Assembly (NCBI RefSeq): GCF_000283515.1
Contig: NC_015976.1
Span: 558,001-622,000, forward strand
DNA from: Sphingobium sp. SYK-6
GTDB taxonomy: Bacteria > Pseudomonadota > Alphaproteobacteria > Sphingomonadales > Sphingomonadaceae
Reading direction: 5' to 3'
DNA: 64,000 nucleotides
Shown piece by piece: positions 46,365 through 55,622 of this stretch (positions are counted from its first letter, which is position 1; each line of letters begins with the position of its first letter). The position numbers were made by a program, and so were the translations under genes. The notes beneath the pieces were generated by a model, which was not told the origin of the DNA, made no database searches, and saw only the letters and a program-made list of their open reading frames with translations.

Positions 46365-47699
46365 GTGCAAATCCTCGCTTCGCCCCGGCGAGTCCTTCCT
46401 TCATTCCTGCTGACGCTGGCGGTGCCGGGTGGTGCGCTGCTGGCCGGCTTTGCCGGGTCCGCATTGCGCACCGGCCGGCTCGATCCGCTGGACTGGCTGC
46501 TGCCGGGCATGGCAGCGGTGCTGCTGCTGGTCTGGTTCACGTCGGGCGGCCCGGGCTGGCTGCGGGCGGGCCGGGCGATGAGCCTCGTCGCCGCGCCGCT
46601 GCTGGCGCTCTTCATCATCGCCGGCACCGGCTGGCCATGGGCAGGCCTCGTCCTGCTGGTGGCCGGGCTGGCGCTGGCGGCAGGGGCAGGACTGATTGCG
46701 GCCCGAAATGCCGGGAAGGCGCGGTGGCTGGCGCTCTGCGGGCTTCTCCTTCCGGCGATCGCCTTACCCTCTCTTGCCGACGCGCTTGGCGGCGCGGGTG
46801 GCGCAAGGGGTGCGGTCGGGCCGGTGGGCGTCATGACAGCTTTGCCGCTGCATGGCGCGGCGGTGGCGGCCGCGCCCGGCCATCCCTCGCTCGATTCGGT
46901 GGGACTGCGCGCGCCGCTCTGGCTTTGGCTGGAGCGGCATGGTCCCCTGCGCCCGATCGACGCGCTGGACCGCGCCGCGCTCGACGGGGTCGGCACGTTG
47001 CTCCTTGCCCAGCCGCGCGCGCTCGCGCCGGACGAACTCGTGGCAGTCGACGACTGGGTCCGGGCCGGCGGGCACGCGGTGATCCTGGCCGATCCCCTGC
47101 TGCACTGGCACGATCCCCGGCCGCTCGGTCATCCTGCGCGACCGCCGCTGACCAGCCTGCTCGATCCGCTGCTCGCGCATTGGGGCCTGCGCCTCGACAT
47201 GGCGGAAAGCGCGGGCGCGGCGGATGCCGTGGAGCGGCGCCCTCTGGCATCGGGAGCGCTGCTGCAGCTTTCGGGCGCCGGGCGCTTCGAGCGGCATGGG
47301 AAAGGCACGGCATGCGTCCCCGATGAGGCCGGGCTGATCGCGCGATGCCGGATCGGCGCGGGGCAGGCGCTGCTCGTCGCCGATGCCGACTGGATCAATG
47401 ACGCCCTGTGGACGCTGGCGCCGGACCGGCCCGGGGATCGCGGGGCGTGGACCAGCGACGCGCCACGCGTGCTGGAGAGCTGGCTGCGCGGCGGGGACTC
47501 GCCTGCCGATCCGGTCACGACATGGCTGGCCAGCGGCGAGGCGCTGGTGCGTGGCCTGCGGGCATCGCTGCTCCTGCTGCTCCTTCTCGCACTGGTGGAT
47601 GGGCTGGTGGCACGGCGCCCCAGCCGTTCCCACGCGGCGAAAGAAATGAAGAGGGATCAAAGAAGGAACATTTCAAAAACATCGATCGATACGGGGTGA
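46365..47699 (+). CDS. GldG/DUF4350-like membrane protein of unknown function
   Basis: 444 residues from a GTG 7 nt after the previous gene. Hydrophobic segments cluster at about 12-35, 42-60, 70-115 (several) and at the C-terminus about 405-430 (LRASLLLLLLLALVDGLVARR). The soluble middle (150-400) shows a GATase-like or GldG-like alternating fold: PVGVMTALPLHGA, DGVGTLLLAQPRALAPDELVAVDDWVRAGGHAVILADPLL, and GAGQALLVADADWINDALW. The block with DELVAVDDWVRAGG resembles GldG/DUF4350 proteins encoded with ABC-type transporters, but no transporter genes are here. It precedes mraZ by about 190 nt. Function unknown. Confidence 0.72.
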   Translation: MQILASPRRVLPSFLLTLAVPGGALLAGFAGSALRTGRLDPLDWLLPGMAAVLLLVWFTSGGPGWLRAGRAMSLVAAPLLALFIIAGTGWPWAGLVLLVAGLALAAGAGLIAARNAGKARWLALCGLLLPAIALPSLADALGGAGGARGAVGPVGVMTALPLHGAAVAAAPGHPSLDSVGLRAPLWLWLERHGPLRPIDALDRAALDGVGTLLLAQPRALAPDELVAVDDWVRAGGHAVILADPLLHWHDPRPLGHPARPPLTSLLDPLLAHWGLRLDMAESAGAADAVERRPLASGALLQLSGAGRFERHGKGTACVPDEAGLIARCRIGAGQALLVADADWINDALWTLAPDRPGDRGAWTSDAPRVLESWLRGGDSPADPVTTWLASGEALVRGLRASLLLLLLLALVDGLVARRPSRSHAAKEMKRDQRRNISKTSIDTG

Positions 47700-47710
47700 A
47701 GTCGGAGCGA

Positions 47711-47760
47711 GTTCCCCCATCTCAGCCCAGTTTTCCCAAGATTCTCCCTTCCGTTCCCCG
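47711..47760 (-). promoter_or_regulatory. Five GGG repeats with about 10-nt period upstream of mraZ, candidate MraZ operator
   Basis: Read on the minus strand, this 50-nt stretch shows GGGG, AGGG, TGGG, TGGG and TGGG blocks whose starts are about 9-11 nt apart, with C blocks on the plus strand at about 47714, 47726, 47735, 47746 and 47756. MraZ of E. coli is known to bind TGGGN direct repeats with 5-nt spacers upstream of its own gene, the same period. Here the repeats point antisense to the gene and are imperfect. They lie 125-175 nt before the mraZ start. Confidence 0.45.
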
Positions 47761-47885
47761 GCGTCTCCTGCTAATTGGAAGCGTCAAGGGGCGCTCGTAG
47801 TGTGTGCGAGTCTGTTGCCCGGCATGCGGTTTCCCCGCTTGCCGGAACGGGAAGCGCTGCGCCCTGGCAGGGAGGCCTTGAGCGG

Positions 47886-48386
47886 GTGTCGTCGGCGGTT
47901 TTCATGGGCAACGGAGCAAGCGCCCTGGATGGGAAGGGGCGCTTTGCGCTGCCTATTTCCTTCCGCTCCGTGCTCAACGCCCATAGCGACGAGCCCGGAT
48001 CGATGCTCGTTCGTGCCGAACCGCGCCGCAAGTGCATCACGCTGTTCGGGAGCAAGCAGGTCGATTTCTTTCAGGCAAAGGCTGACGAAACCGCGCAGAT
48101 TGCCCTGACGCGCGGCGACGATTTCGATCCCGACCAGGCTGCCGTGGACTTCTGGAGCACCATCAAGTCCGTGACGATCGATTCGGGCGGGCGCTTCACC
48201 CTGCCGCCCGCCTTCCGCCGCCTCTACGGCATCACCGACGGCGTGTTCATCGTCGGTGGCGGCCGTTTCGCACAGATCTGGGATCCCGAGCGCTATCTCG
48301 CCGAGAGCCCCACCAATCCGCTCGCGGTCGAGGAATGCGAGATGTTCCTCGAGGAGCTTCGTTCCAAGCGGGAGGGTCGCGCATGA
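47886..48386 (+). CDS. mraZ: Division/cell-wall cluster transcriptional regulator MraZ
   Basis: 166 residues. Start GTG 47886 is chosen because GGGAGG lies 10 nt upstream and the residues before [13 protein letters not shown] align with the start of other MraZ proteins; ATG 47904 has no ribosome binding site. Two SpoVT-AbrB DNA-binding folds are seen, each with the DxxGR signature: [15 protein letters not shown] and [18 protein letters not shown]. MraZ forms a ring-shaped oligomer, represses the mra/dcw promoter and is antagonised by excess RsmH. The gene heads the cluster; the upstream 186 nt contains the candidate operator. It overlaps rsmH by 4 nt. Confidence 0.93.
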   Translation: MSSAVFMGNGASALDGKGRFALPISFRSVLNAHSDEPGSMLVRAEPRRKCITLFGSKQVDFFQAKADETAQIALTRGDDFDPDQAAVDFWSTIKSVTIDSGGRFTLPPAFRRLYGITDGVFIVGGGRFAQIWDPERYLAESPTNPLAVEECEMFLEELRSKREGRA

Positions 48387-49363
48387 GTGCGGCATCCCCC
48401 GCGAACCCGCCGGCCGAGCAGCACCGCCCCGTGCTGCTCGATGAAGTGCTCGACGCGCTCGCCATTGCCCCTGGCGAGTGGCATGTCGATGGCACTTTCG
48501 GTGCCGGCGGGTACAGTTCGGCCATGGCGGCGCGCGGCGCGCGCGTCTTCGCCATCGATCAGGATCCGGACGCCATTGCGGAAGGCCAGCCCGTCATCGC
48601 CGCGAGCGAGGGCGCGATCCGGCTGGTGCAGGGCAATTTCGGCGAGATGGACCGGCTGCTCGCGCATGAAGGCGTCGATGCCGTGGACGGCGTCACGCTC
48701 GATATCGGCGTGTCCTCGATGCAGCTCGACCGGCCCCGGCGCGGCTTCGCCTTCCGCTTTCCCGATGCCCCTCTGGACATGCGGATGAACCAGTCCGGCG
48801 AGACGGCCGCTGAATTCCTGAACCGGGTGGACGAGACCGTGCTGGCCGACATCCTCTACACCTATGGCGAGGAGCGCCAGTCGCGCCGGATCGCCCGCGC
48901 TATCGTCGCCGCGCGGCCGCTGGCGACCGTCGGCGATCTTGTCGGCGCCGTGCACCGCGCGATCGGGCGGCGGCCCGGTGACAAGACCGACCCGGCGACG
49001 CGCACCTTCCAGGCGATCCGCATTCATCTGAACGGCGAGCTGGACGCGCTGGAGCGCGGGCTGGACGCGGCCGAGGCTGTGCTGAAGCCCGGCGGTCGCC
49101 TCGCCATCGTCACGTTCCACAGTCTCGAGGACCGTATCGTCAAGAATTTCCTGCGCGCGCGCAGCGGTCAGGAAGGCGCCGGTTCGCGCCACCGGCCGGA
49201 GACCCGCGCCGCGCAGGCCCCCACCTTCCGCAAGCCCGCCCGCGCCGTGCGCCCCGGCGAAGCGGAAATCGCCGCCAATCCGCGCGCGCGCTCCGCCACG
49301 CTTCGCAGTGCCGTGCGCACCGCAGCCCCCGCCCGCATCTCTCGACAGGGAGCAGACTCATGA
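48383..49363 (+). CDS. rsmH: 16S rRNA (cytosine(1402)-N4)-methyltransferase
   Basis: 326 residues from ATG 48383 overlapping the mraZ stop. RsmH (MraW) methylates N4 of C1402 in the ribosomal decoding site. The opening [13 protein letters not shown], the SAM motif [47 protein letters not shown], and the C-terminal [17 protein letters not shown] and [13 protein letters not shown] motifs are all present. Length is standard. Overlaps ftsL by 4 nt. Confidence 0.97.
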   Translation: MSAASPANPPAEQHRPVLLDEVLDALAIAPGEWHVDGTFGAGGYSSAMAARGARVFAIDQDPDAIAEGQPVIAASEGAIRLVQGNFGEMDRLLAHEGVDAVDGVTLDIGVSSMQLDRPRRGFAFRFPDAPLDMRMNQSGETAAEFLNRVDETVLADILYTYGEERQSRRIARAIVAARPLATVGDLVGAVHRAIGRRPGDKTDPATRTFQAIRIHLNGELDALERGLDAAEAVLKPGGRLAIVTFHSLEDRIVKNFLRARSGQEGAGSRHRPETRAAQAPTFRKPARAVRPGEAEIAANPRARSATLRSAVRTAAPARISRQGADS

Positions 49364-49989
49364 TCGCCATCAAGCGCCTGCAAAGCATCATGTGGATTCT
49401 CGTCGTCGCGATGGGCGCGCTCGCCGCTTATCTGATCAGCCTGCGCGTCGCGACCGAGCGGAACGCGGTTCATCACCTCATCGACCAGATCCGCTGGACG
49501 CGCTCGGAGATTCGCTATCTGGAGGCGGAGTTCGGCGCGCGCGCGAGCCTGCGCCAGCTCACGGCCTGGAACCAGAACGACCTGCGCCTCTACGTGCCGG
49601 GCCCGGGCCAGTATCTGCCCGACGAGCGCGCGCTCGCCAATCTGGAAGGCATGGCGCCGGTGGGGGACGGCTACGCGCCGCCGCCGGTGATGGTCGCCAT
49701 GGCGAAGCAGGATGAGGCGGCGCCCGTCGAGCTGGCCGCCGCCGCGCCGCGCAAGCCCAGCACAGAGGTGCGTGCCCCTTCGGAGTTCGCGCTGATCCGC
49801 ACCGCATCGGCTGCCGAGCCGGTGCCCGGACGCGTCAACCTCGCCGACACCAGGCCGCTGCCAAAGCGGACCGACAAGGCCGCCGTCCGGCCTGACCCTG
49901 CCGCGCGCAAGACGGCACGCCTCGCGCTGCTGGACGAGAAGCTGCTCGGGGGCACGGCCTTCGCCAGCGGCGAGGGCAAGGTGCGCTGA
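49360..49989 (+). CDS. ftsL: FtsL-like divisome protein, extended C-terminus
   Basis: 209 residues. A short cytoplasmic tail, one membrane helix at about 9-28 ([19 protein letters not shown]), and a coiled-coil region ([39 protein letters not shown]) are in order. That is the standard FtsL layout with an [18 protein letters not shown] motif typical of alphaproteobacteria. The remaining 120 residues are Ala/Pro/Arg-rich and have no known fold; classic FtsL is about 100-120 residues. FtsL forms a complex with FtsB and FtsQ that activates FtsW-FtsI. Between rsmH and ftsI as usual. Identification rests on position and topology. Confidence 0.82.
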   Translation: MIAIKRLQSIMWILVVAMGALAAYLISLRVATERNAVHHLIDQIRWTRSEIRYLEAEFGARASLRQLTAWNQNDLRLYVPGPGQYLPDERALANLEGMAPVGDGYAPPPVMVAMAKQDEAAPVELAAAAPRKPSTEVRAPSEFALIRTASAAEPVPGRVNLADTRPLPKRTDKAAVRPDPAARKTARLALLDEKLLGGTAFASGEGKVR

Positions 49990-51746
49990 TGGCAACCATC
50001 CTCGCGCAGCCGGAGCCGCGCCCCAATCACGGCAAGGCCGTCGATCTCGTCTCCGTTGCGCATGGCCGTCTCATGCTGGTGCTGCTCATCTTCGTGGCGA
50101 TCACCGGCGTGATGACGGTGCGCATGGCATGGATGGGCGTGGACGCCGGCGTGCAGCATGAGCGGTCGATCAGCCCGCTGCCCGTGCCGCGCCGCGCCGA
50201 CATCGTCGACCGCAACGGCGTCCCGCTGGCGCGCGACATCGACGGCTATGCGATCGCGGTGCGCCGTGACAGGCTGCTTGGCGACCCCCGCGAGCTGGCC
50301 GTGAAGCTGCACGAGATCTTCCCCGACCAGACGGTCGGCTATTTCTACAAGAAGCTGACCTCGGGCAGCCAGTGGAACTATCTGCGCACGCGCGCCCTGC
50401 CGCGCGAGGTCGCCGCGGTGAATGCGCTGGGCGAGATCGGCATCGAGTTCCCCCGCGAGCCCGAGCGGCTCTATCCGCAGCGCACGCTCGCGGCGCATCT
50501 GGTCGGTTTCGTCGATCGGGACGGACATGGCGCGATGGGCGTGGAACGGGCTTTCGACAATCGCCTGCTCGACGCGCAGATGCGCGGCAAGCCGCTCCAG
50601 CTCTCCATCGACACGCGGGTACAGGCAGCGCTGGAGGACGAGCTGACGCGCGGCATGGAGGACCAGCGGGCCAAGGGCGCGGTCGGCCTCGTGCTCGATG
50701 CGCGCAATGGTGAAGTGGTCGCCATGGCCTCCCTTCCCACGTTCAATCCCAACCGGATCGATCCCGTGCCGGCGCCGCCGCCGGTCATGGGCGCCGACGG
50801 CAAGCTGCGCCCCGGCCGCATCACTTGCGACATGTCGCCGCGCTGCAACCGCGTGGTGCAGGCGCGCTACGAGCTGGGCTCCACCTTCAAGCCGCTCTCC
50901 TTCGCCATCGCCATGGACGCGGGCGTGATCGTGAGCATGACCAAGCGTTATGACGCGACCGCGCCGCTGCCCGTCGGCCGCTTCACCATCAAGGACGATC
51001 ATCCGCTCGGCCGCTGGCTCACCGTGCCCGAGGCGCTTGTCCATTCCAGCAATATCGTCACGGCCCGCATCGCCGACGAGATGGGGCAGGCGCCGCTGGA
51101 GCGCGCCTATCGCTCGCTGGAGTTCGACCGGCCCGCCAGCGTCCAGCTCCGTGAGCAGGCCGGCACGCTGTTCCCCACCAAATGGTATCGCACCACGATC
51201 ATGACCACGGCTTATGGCCATGGCATCGCGGTGACGCCGATGCATCTCGCCAGTGCTTATGCCGCGCTGGTCAATGGCGGCATGTGGCATCCCGCAACGG
51301 TGATCCGTCGCGCGCCGGGCGAGAAGATCGATTCGCGCCGCGTGTTCAGCGAGGCGACCAGCGCCCGGATGCGCCAGTTGCTGCGCATGATCGTGCAGAC
51401 CGGCACCGGCCGCAATGCCGACGCCGCCGGCTATCGCGTCGGTGGCAAGACCGGCACGGCCGAGAAGCCCAAGGACGGCGGCTATGCCCGCCGCTCGCTG
51501 GTCTCGACCTTTGCCTCCGCCTTCCCGATGGAAGACCCGCGCTATGTCGTCGTGGTGATGATGGACGAGCCCCAGGGCAGTGCCCGTTATCCCGGCATCC
51601 GCACCGCGGCCTATACTGCGGCGCCGGTCGTCAAGGCGTTCGTCTCACGTGTGGGGCCACTCCTCGGCGTCTATCCCGAAGCCAACCGGGACGTCGACAT
51701 TTCCGAGTTGATGCCGCTGGTCGAAGGGGACAAGGAGGCCGAATGA
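49989..51746 (+). CDS. ftsI: Peptidoglycan D,D-transpeptidase FtsI (PBP3)
   Basis: 585 residues. An N-terminal membrane helix (about 30-50) precedes the pedestal domain (RADIVDRNGVPLARDIDGYAI) and the transpeptidase domain. The active-site triads are Ser298-T-F-Lys301 (YELGSTFKPLSF), Ser353-Ser354-Asn355 and K487-T-G-T (GGKTGTAEK). FtsI cross-links septal peptidoglycan with FtsW. Its start shares one base with the ftsL stop (TGATG), and its end overlaps murE by ATGA. Length matches PBP3 (about 570-600). Confidence 0.97.
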   Translation: MATILAQPEPRPNHGKAVDLVSVAHGRLMLVLLIFVAITGVMTVRMAWMGVDAGVQHERSISPLPVPRRADIVDRNGVPLARDIDGYAIAVRRDRLLGDPRELAVKLHEIFPDQTVGYFYKKLTSGSQWNYLRTRALPREVAAVNALGEIGIEFPREPERLYPQRTLAAHLVGFVDRDGHGAMGVERAFDNRLLDAQMRGKPLQLSIDTRVQAALEDELTRGMEDQRAKGAVGLVLDARNGEVVAMASLPTFNPNRIDPVPAPPPVMGADGKLRPGRITCDMSPRCNRVVQARYELGSTFKPLSFAIAMDAGVIVSMTKRYDATAPLPVGRFTIKDDHPLGRWLTVPEALVHSSNIVTARIADEMGQAPLERAYRSLEFDRPASVQLREQAGTLFPTKWYRTTIMTTAYGHGIAVTPMHLASAYAALVNGGMWHPATVIRRAPGEKIDSRRVFSEATSARMRQLLRMIVQTGTGRNADAAGYRVGGKTGTAEKPKDGGYARRSLVSTFASAFPMEDPRYVVVVMMDEPQGSARYPGIRTAAYTAAPVVKAFVSRVGPLLGVYPEANRDVDISELMPLVEGDKEAE

Positions 51747-53173
51747 TGCGTCTCTCGACCTTTCTTCCCGACCTCGAGTCCGCTGCGGGCGACGCGGCGG
51801 TGAGCGGCTTCGCCATCGATCATCGCAAGGTGGCGCCCGGCACCATTTTCGGCGCGTTCCGGGGCGCGCGGCTGAACGGCGAGGACTTCATCCCCGCGGC
51901 CGTCGCGGCCGGGGCGATCGCGGTCGTCGCGCGGCCCGAAGCGAAGGTCGAGGGTGCCGTCCACATCGCCGACGAGGATCCGCGCCGCCTGTTCGCCGCG
52001 CTCGCCGCGCGTTATTATGCGCCTTATCCCGAGACGGTGGTGGGGGTGACCGGCACCAACGGCAAGACATCGACGGTGGAACTCACGCGCCAGCTCTGGC
52101 GGATGCTCGGGCACAAGTCCGCGTCCATCGGCACGCTGGGCGTCACCACCTCGGTCGATCAGGTGTCGACCGGCCTCACCACGCCGGACATCGTGACATT
52201 TCTTTCCAACATGGCTGGCCTCGCCAGGGAAGGCATCAGCCATGTTGCTTATGAGGCGTCGAGCCACGGTCTGGCGCAGTTCCGCAGCGAGGGCTTGCGC
52301 GTCGCCGCCGGCGCCTTCACCAATCTGAGCCGCGATCATCTCGATTATCACGGCACCATGGAGCATTATTTCGCCGCGAAGATGCGCCTGTTCGACGAGG
52401 TCGTGGCGCCCGACGGGACGGCAGTGGTCTGGGCGGACGACGAGCGCTCGGGCGCGGTGATCGAGCATGCGCGCGCGCGCGGCCTGCGGGTCGTCACGGT
52501 CGGCACGAAGGGCGAGACGCTGCGCCTCGCCGGCCGCACGCCGACCCAGCTCGGCCAGACGCTGCTGATCGAGGCGGAAGGCGCGACGCACAAGGTGGAG
52601 CTGCCGCTGATCGGCGCCTATCAGGCCGCCAACGCGCTGACCGCCACGGGGCTGGTGCTGGCGACGGGCGGCGCGCTCAAGGAGGTGCTGGGCCTGCTCG
52701 CGCGGGTGCAGCCGGTGCGGGGACGGCTGGAACGCGCGGTCATCACGCGCGTCGGCGCGCCGGTCTATGTCGATTATGCCCACACGCCCGATGGCCTGCG
52801 CGCCGCGATCGAGGCGCTGCGGCCGCACACACGGGGGCGGCTCATCACGCTGTTCGGGGCCGGCGGCGACCGGGACGCGGGCAAGCGGCCGCTGATGGGG
52901 CGCGTGGCCAGCGAACTCAGCGACATGGTGATCGTGACCGACGACAATCCGCGCAGCGAGGAACCGCAGGTCATTCGCGCCGCGATCATGGCCGGTGCGC
53001 CGGACGCGCGCGAGATCGGCGGGCGCCGTGCCGCCATTGCCGCCGCCATCGCGGAAGCGGGGCCGGACGACATCGTCCTGCTCGCCGGCAAGGGCCATGA
53101 ACAGGGGCAGATCATCGGCGACAGGGTGCTGCCATTCGACGACGTCACGGTCGCACGGGAATGCGCCGCATGA
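51743..53173 (+). CDS. murE: UDP-MurNAc-tripeptide ligase (meso-diaminopimelate-adding)
   Basis: 476 residues from ATG 51743 overlapping ftsI; a second ATG follows immediately. MurE adds the third amino acid to UDP-MurNAc-L-Ala-D-Glu. ATP-binding GVTGTNGKTSTVEL, the carbamylated-lysine region with a NLSRDHLDYHGTMEHYFAAK block, and the specificity motif TDDNPRSEEP are present. The DNPR motif indicates meso-diaminopimelate rather than lysine. The C-terminus reads DDIVLLAGKGHEQGQIIGDRVLPFDD. Overlaps murF by 4 nt. Confidence 0.97.
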   Translation: MMRLSTFLPDLESAAGDAAVSGFAIDHRKVAPGTIFGAFRGARLNGEDFIPAAVAAGAIAVVARPEAKVEGAVHIADEDPRRLFAALAARYYAPYPETVVGVTGTNGKTSTVELTRQLWRMLGHKSASIGTLGVTTSVDQVSTGLTTPDIVTFLSNMAGLAREGISHVAYEASSHGLAQFRSEGLRVAAGAFTNLSRDHLDYHGTMEHYFAAKMRLFDEVVAPDGTAVVWADDERSGAVIEHARARGLRVVTVGTKGETLRLAGRTPTQLGQTLLIEAEGATHKVELPLIGAYQAANALTATGLVLATGGALKEVLGLLARVQPVRGRLERAVITRVGAPVYVDYAHTPDGLRAAIEALRPHTRGRLITLFGAGGDRDAGKRPLMGRVASELSDMVIVTDDNPRSEEPQVIRAAIMAGAPDAREIGGRRAAIAAAIAEAGPDDIVLLAGKGHEQGQIIGDRVLPFDDVTVARECAA

Positions 53174-54555
53174 CGCCCTTGTGGACATCCGAGGCGATCG
53201 CCGAAGCGACTGGCGGGACGGCTAACTCGTCCTTCGACGTGACCGGCGTGGCCTTCGACAGCCGCGAGGTGGCGCCCGGCGACCTGTTTGTCGCGCTGCG
53301 GGGCGAGCATGCCGACGGGCATGACTTCATTCCCATGGCGCTGGCGGCCGGAGCGGGCGGCCTGCTGGTCGAGCGTGAGGTGAACGGCCCCTTCGTCAAG
53401 GTGGCGGACGCCGCGCGCGGCCTTGAGGATCTGGGCCGGGCATCGCGCCGTCGCACGGGCGCGCGCATCATCGGCGTCACCGGATCGGCCGGCAAGACCG
53501 GCACCAAGGAAGCGCTCTACCGTGCCTTCGACCGGATGAGCTTCGGCGGCGCGCACCGCTCTCTCAAGAGCTACAACAATCATGTCGGCGTCCCGCTCAG
53601 CCTCGCGCGGATGCCGGCGACGACGCGCTATGGCGTCTTCGAGATGGGCATGAACCACGAAGGCGAGCTGCGGGCGCTCAGCCGCATGGTTCGCCCGCAT
53701 GTGGCGATCGTCACGACCATCGCGCCGGCGCACATCGAGTATTTCGGCAGCGAGGAGAAGATCGCCGATGCCAAGGCCGAAATCTTCGAGGGGCTGACGA
53801 GCGACGGCACTGCCATCATCCCGGCCGATTCGCCACATGCCAGCCGGCTCTACAATGTCGCTGCCCGCCATGCCGCGCGGATCGTCACGTTCGGTCTGCG
53901 CGCCGGCGCGGACGTGCGCGTGGTGGAGGAAGCCCCCTCTGCACGCGGCGGCACGCTGGTGACGGCCCAGTTGCGCACCGCGCGCCTCAGCTTCACGGTC
54001 GGCATGCCCGGCCGCCACTGGGTGAGCAATGCGCTGGCGGTGCTGGCGGCCGTGGAAGCGGTCGGTGGCGATCTCGCCCAGGCCGGGCTGGCGCTCGCCG
54101 AAATGAACGGCCTGCCGGGGCGTGGCGCGCGCCGCACGCTGCGCACGGCCGATGGCGGCGAGGCGCTGCTGATCGATGAATCCTACAATGCCAATCCCGC
54201 CTCCATGGCCGCGACGCTGGCGCAGCTCGGCGAGGAGCGAGGCGAACGGCGCATCGCCGTGCTGGGCGCGATGAAGGAACTGGGCGCGCTGTCCGAGAGC
54301 CTGCACCGGGGCCTCGCCGATGCGGTGCGGGCGGCCGGCGTCAGCCTTGCCGTGCTGGTGGGTGACGAGATGGCGCCGCTGGCCGATGCGCTGGCCGGCG
54401 ATGTGCCCGTGGAGCGGGCGAAGGATGTGACGGACGTGCTCGACCTGCTGCCCGGCCGCCTGCGCGGCGGCGACGTGATCCTCGTCAAGGGGTCGAACAG
54501 CATCGGGCTCTCCCGCCTGGTCGACCGGCTCGCGGCGGAAGAGGTGGCGGCATGA
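53170..54555 (+). CDS. murF: UDP-MurNAc-tripeptide-D-Ala-D-Ala ligase
   Basis: 461 residues from ATG 53170 (ATGA overlap with murE); an ATG 9 nt earlier would also work. MurF joins D-Ala-D-Ala to the tripeptide, completing the UDP-MurNAc-pentapeptide. Motifs: the N-terminal [25 protein letters not shown] shared with MurE, ATP-binding [37 protein letters not shown], and [19 protein letters not shown]. It follows the pathway order murE-murF-mraY and overlaps mraY by 4 nt. Confidence 0.97.
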   Translation: MTPLWTSEAIAEATGGTANSSFDVTGVAFDSREVAPGDLFVALRGEHADGHDFIPMALAAGAGGLLVEREVNGPFVKVADAARGLEDLGRASRRRTGARIIGVTGSAGKTGTKEALYRAFDRMSFGGAHRSLKSYNNHVGVPLSLARMPATTRYGVFEMGMNHEGELRALSRMVRPHVAIVTTIAPAHIEYFGSEEKIADAKAEIFEGLTSDGTAIIPADSPHASRLYNVAARHAARIVTFGLRAGADVRVVEEAPSARGGTLVTAQLRTARLSFTVGMPGRHWVSNALAVLAAVEAVGGDLAQAGLALAEMNGLPGRGARRTLRTADGGEALLIDESYNANPASMAATLAQLGEERGERRIAVLGAMKELGALSESLHRGLADAVRAAGVSLAVLVGDEMAPLADALAGDVPVERAKDVTDVLDLLPGRLRGGDVILVKGSNSIGLSRLVDRLAAEEVAA

Positions 54556-55622
54556 TCTACTGGCTTGCCGAGCAGCTCAATTTCCCCGGCGTGCTCAACC
54601 TGATCCGCTACCTGACGTTCCGTGCCGGCGCCGCCATCATCACGGCGCTGCTGATCGGCCTCATCATCGGCCCGCGTTTCATCGGCTGGCTGCGCGTGCG
54701 GCAGGGCAAGGGGCAGCCGATCCGCGACGACGGACCGCAGACGCATCTCGCCAAGCGCGGCACGCCCACCATGGGCGGGCTGATGATCCTCACCGCGCTG
54801 GTGCTTTCCGTGCTGCTGTGGATGAACGTCGCGTCCATCTATCTGTGGGCCTGCCTGCTGGTGACGTTGGGCTTCGGCGCCATCGGCTTCATGGACGATT
54901 ACGACAAGGTGACCAAGGCGAGCCACAAGGGCCTTTCCGCCCGCATGCGGCTGCTCGCCGAGTTCGCCATTGCCGGCCTCGCGACCTGGCTGATCGTGCG
55001 GCACAACGGCACGATGCTCTATCTGCCCTTCTGGAGCGGCGGCGCGATCGATCTCGGGCCGCTCTACTATCTCTTCGGCGCTTTCGTGATCGTCTCCTTC
55101 GGCAATGCGGTGAACCTGACGGACGGGCTGGACGGCCTCGCCTCCATGCCGGTGATCGTCGCCTGCATGGCCTTCATGCTCATCGCCTATCTGGTCGGGC
55201 GCGCGGACTATGCTGCCTATCTCGGTATTCCGCATGTGCCGGGCGCGGGCGATCTGGTCATCCTGTGCGGCGCGATCGTCGGCGCCGGGCTGGCCTTCCT
55301 GTGGTTCAACGCGCCGCCGGCGGCCGTGTTCATGGGCGACACCGGCAGCCTTGCGCTCGGTGGCACGATCGGCGTGATCGCCGTCGTCGCGCATCACGAG
55401 ATCGTGCTGGCAGTGATCGGCGGCCTGTTCGTGATCGAGGCGCTGTCCGTCATCATCCAGGTGTTCTTCTACAAGCGCACCGGCAAGCGCGTGTTCCGCA
55501 TGGCGCCGATCCACCATCATTTCGAGCAGCTCGGCTGGGCGGAATCGACTGTCGTCATCCGCTTCTGGATCATTTCCTTCGTGCTCGCGCTGGCGGGCCT
55601 CTCCACGCTGAAGCTGCGATGA
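54552..55622 (+). CDS. mraY: Phospho-N-acetylmuramoyl-pentapeptide transferase
   Basis: 356 residues with ten hydrophobic segments. MraY moves phospho-MurNAc-pentapeptide to undecaprenyl phosphate, making lipid I in the inner membrane. The [10 protein letters not shown] motif, the catalytic Asp pair in [38 protein letters not shown] and the terminal [25 protein letters not shown] are diagnostic. Overlaps murF and murD by 4 nt each. Confidence 0.98.
   Translation: MIYWLAEQLNFPGVLNLIRYLTFRAGAAIITALLIGLIIGPRFIGWLRVRQGKGQPIRDDGPQTHLAKRGTPTMGGLMILTALVLSVLLWMNVASIYLWACLLVTLGFGAIGFMDDYDKVTKASHKGLSARMRLLAEFAIAGLATWLIVRHNGTMLYLPFWSGGAIDLGPLYYLFGAFVIVSFGNAVNLTDGLDGLASMPVIVACMAFMLIAYLVGRADYAAYLGIPHVPGAGDLVILCGAIVGAGLAFLWFNAPPAAVFMGDTGSLALGGTIGVIAVVAHHEIVLAVIGGLFVIEALSVIIQVFFYKRTGKRVFRMAPIHHHFEQLGWAESTVVIRFWIISFVLALAGLSTLKLR

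Noticed and set aside
51182..51742. Extended start for murE inside ftsI
   Set aside because: The frame is open by chance in GC-rich DNA; ATG 51743 gives the conserved MurE N-terminus and the usual overlap.
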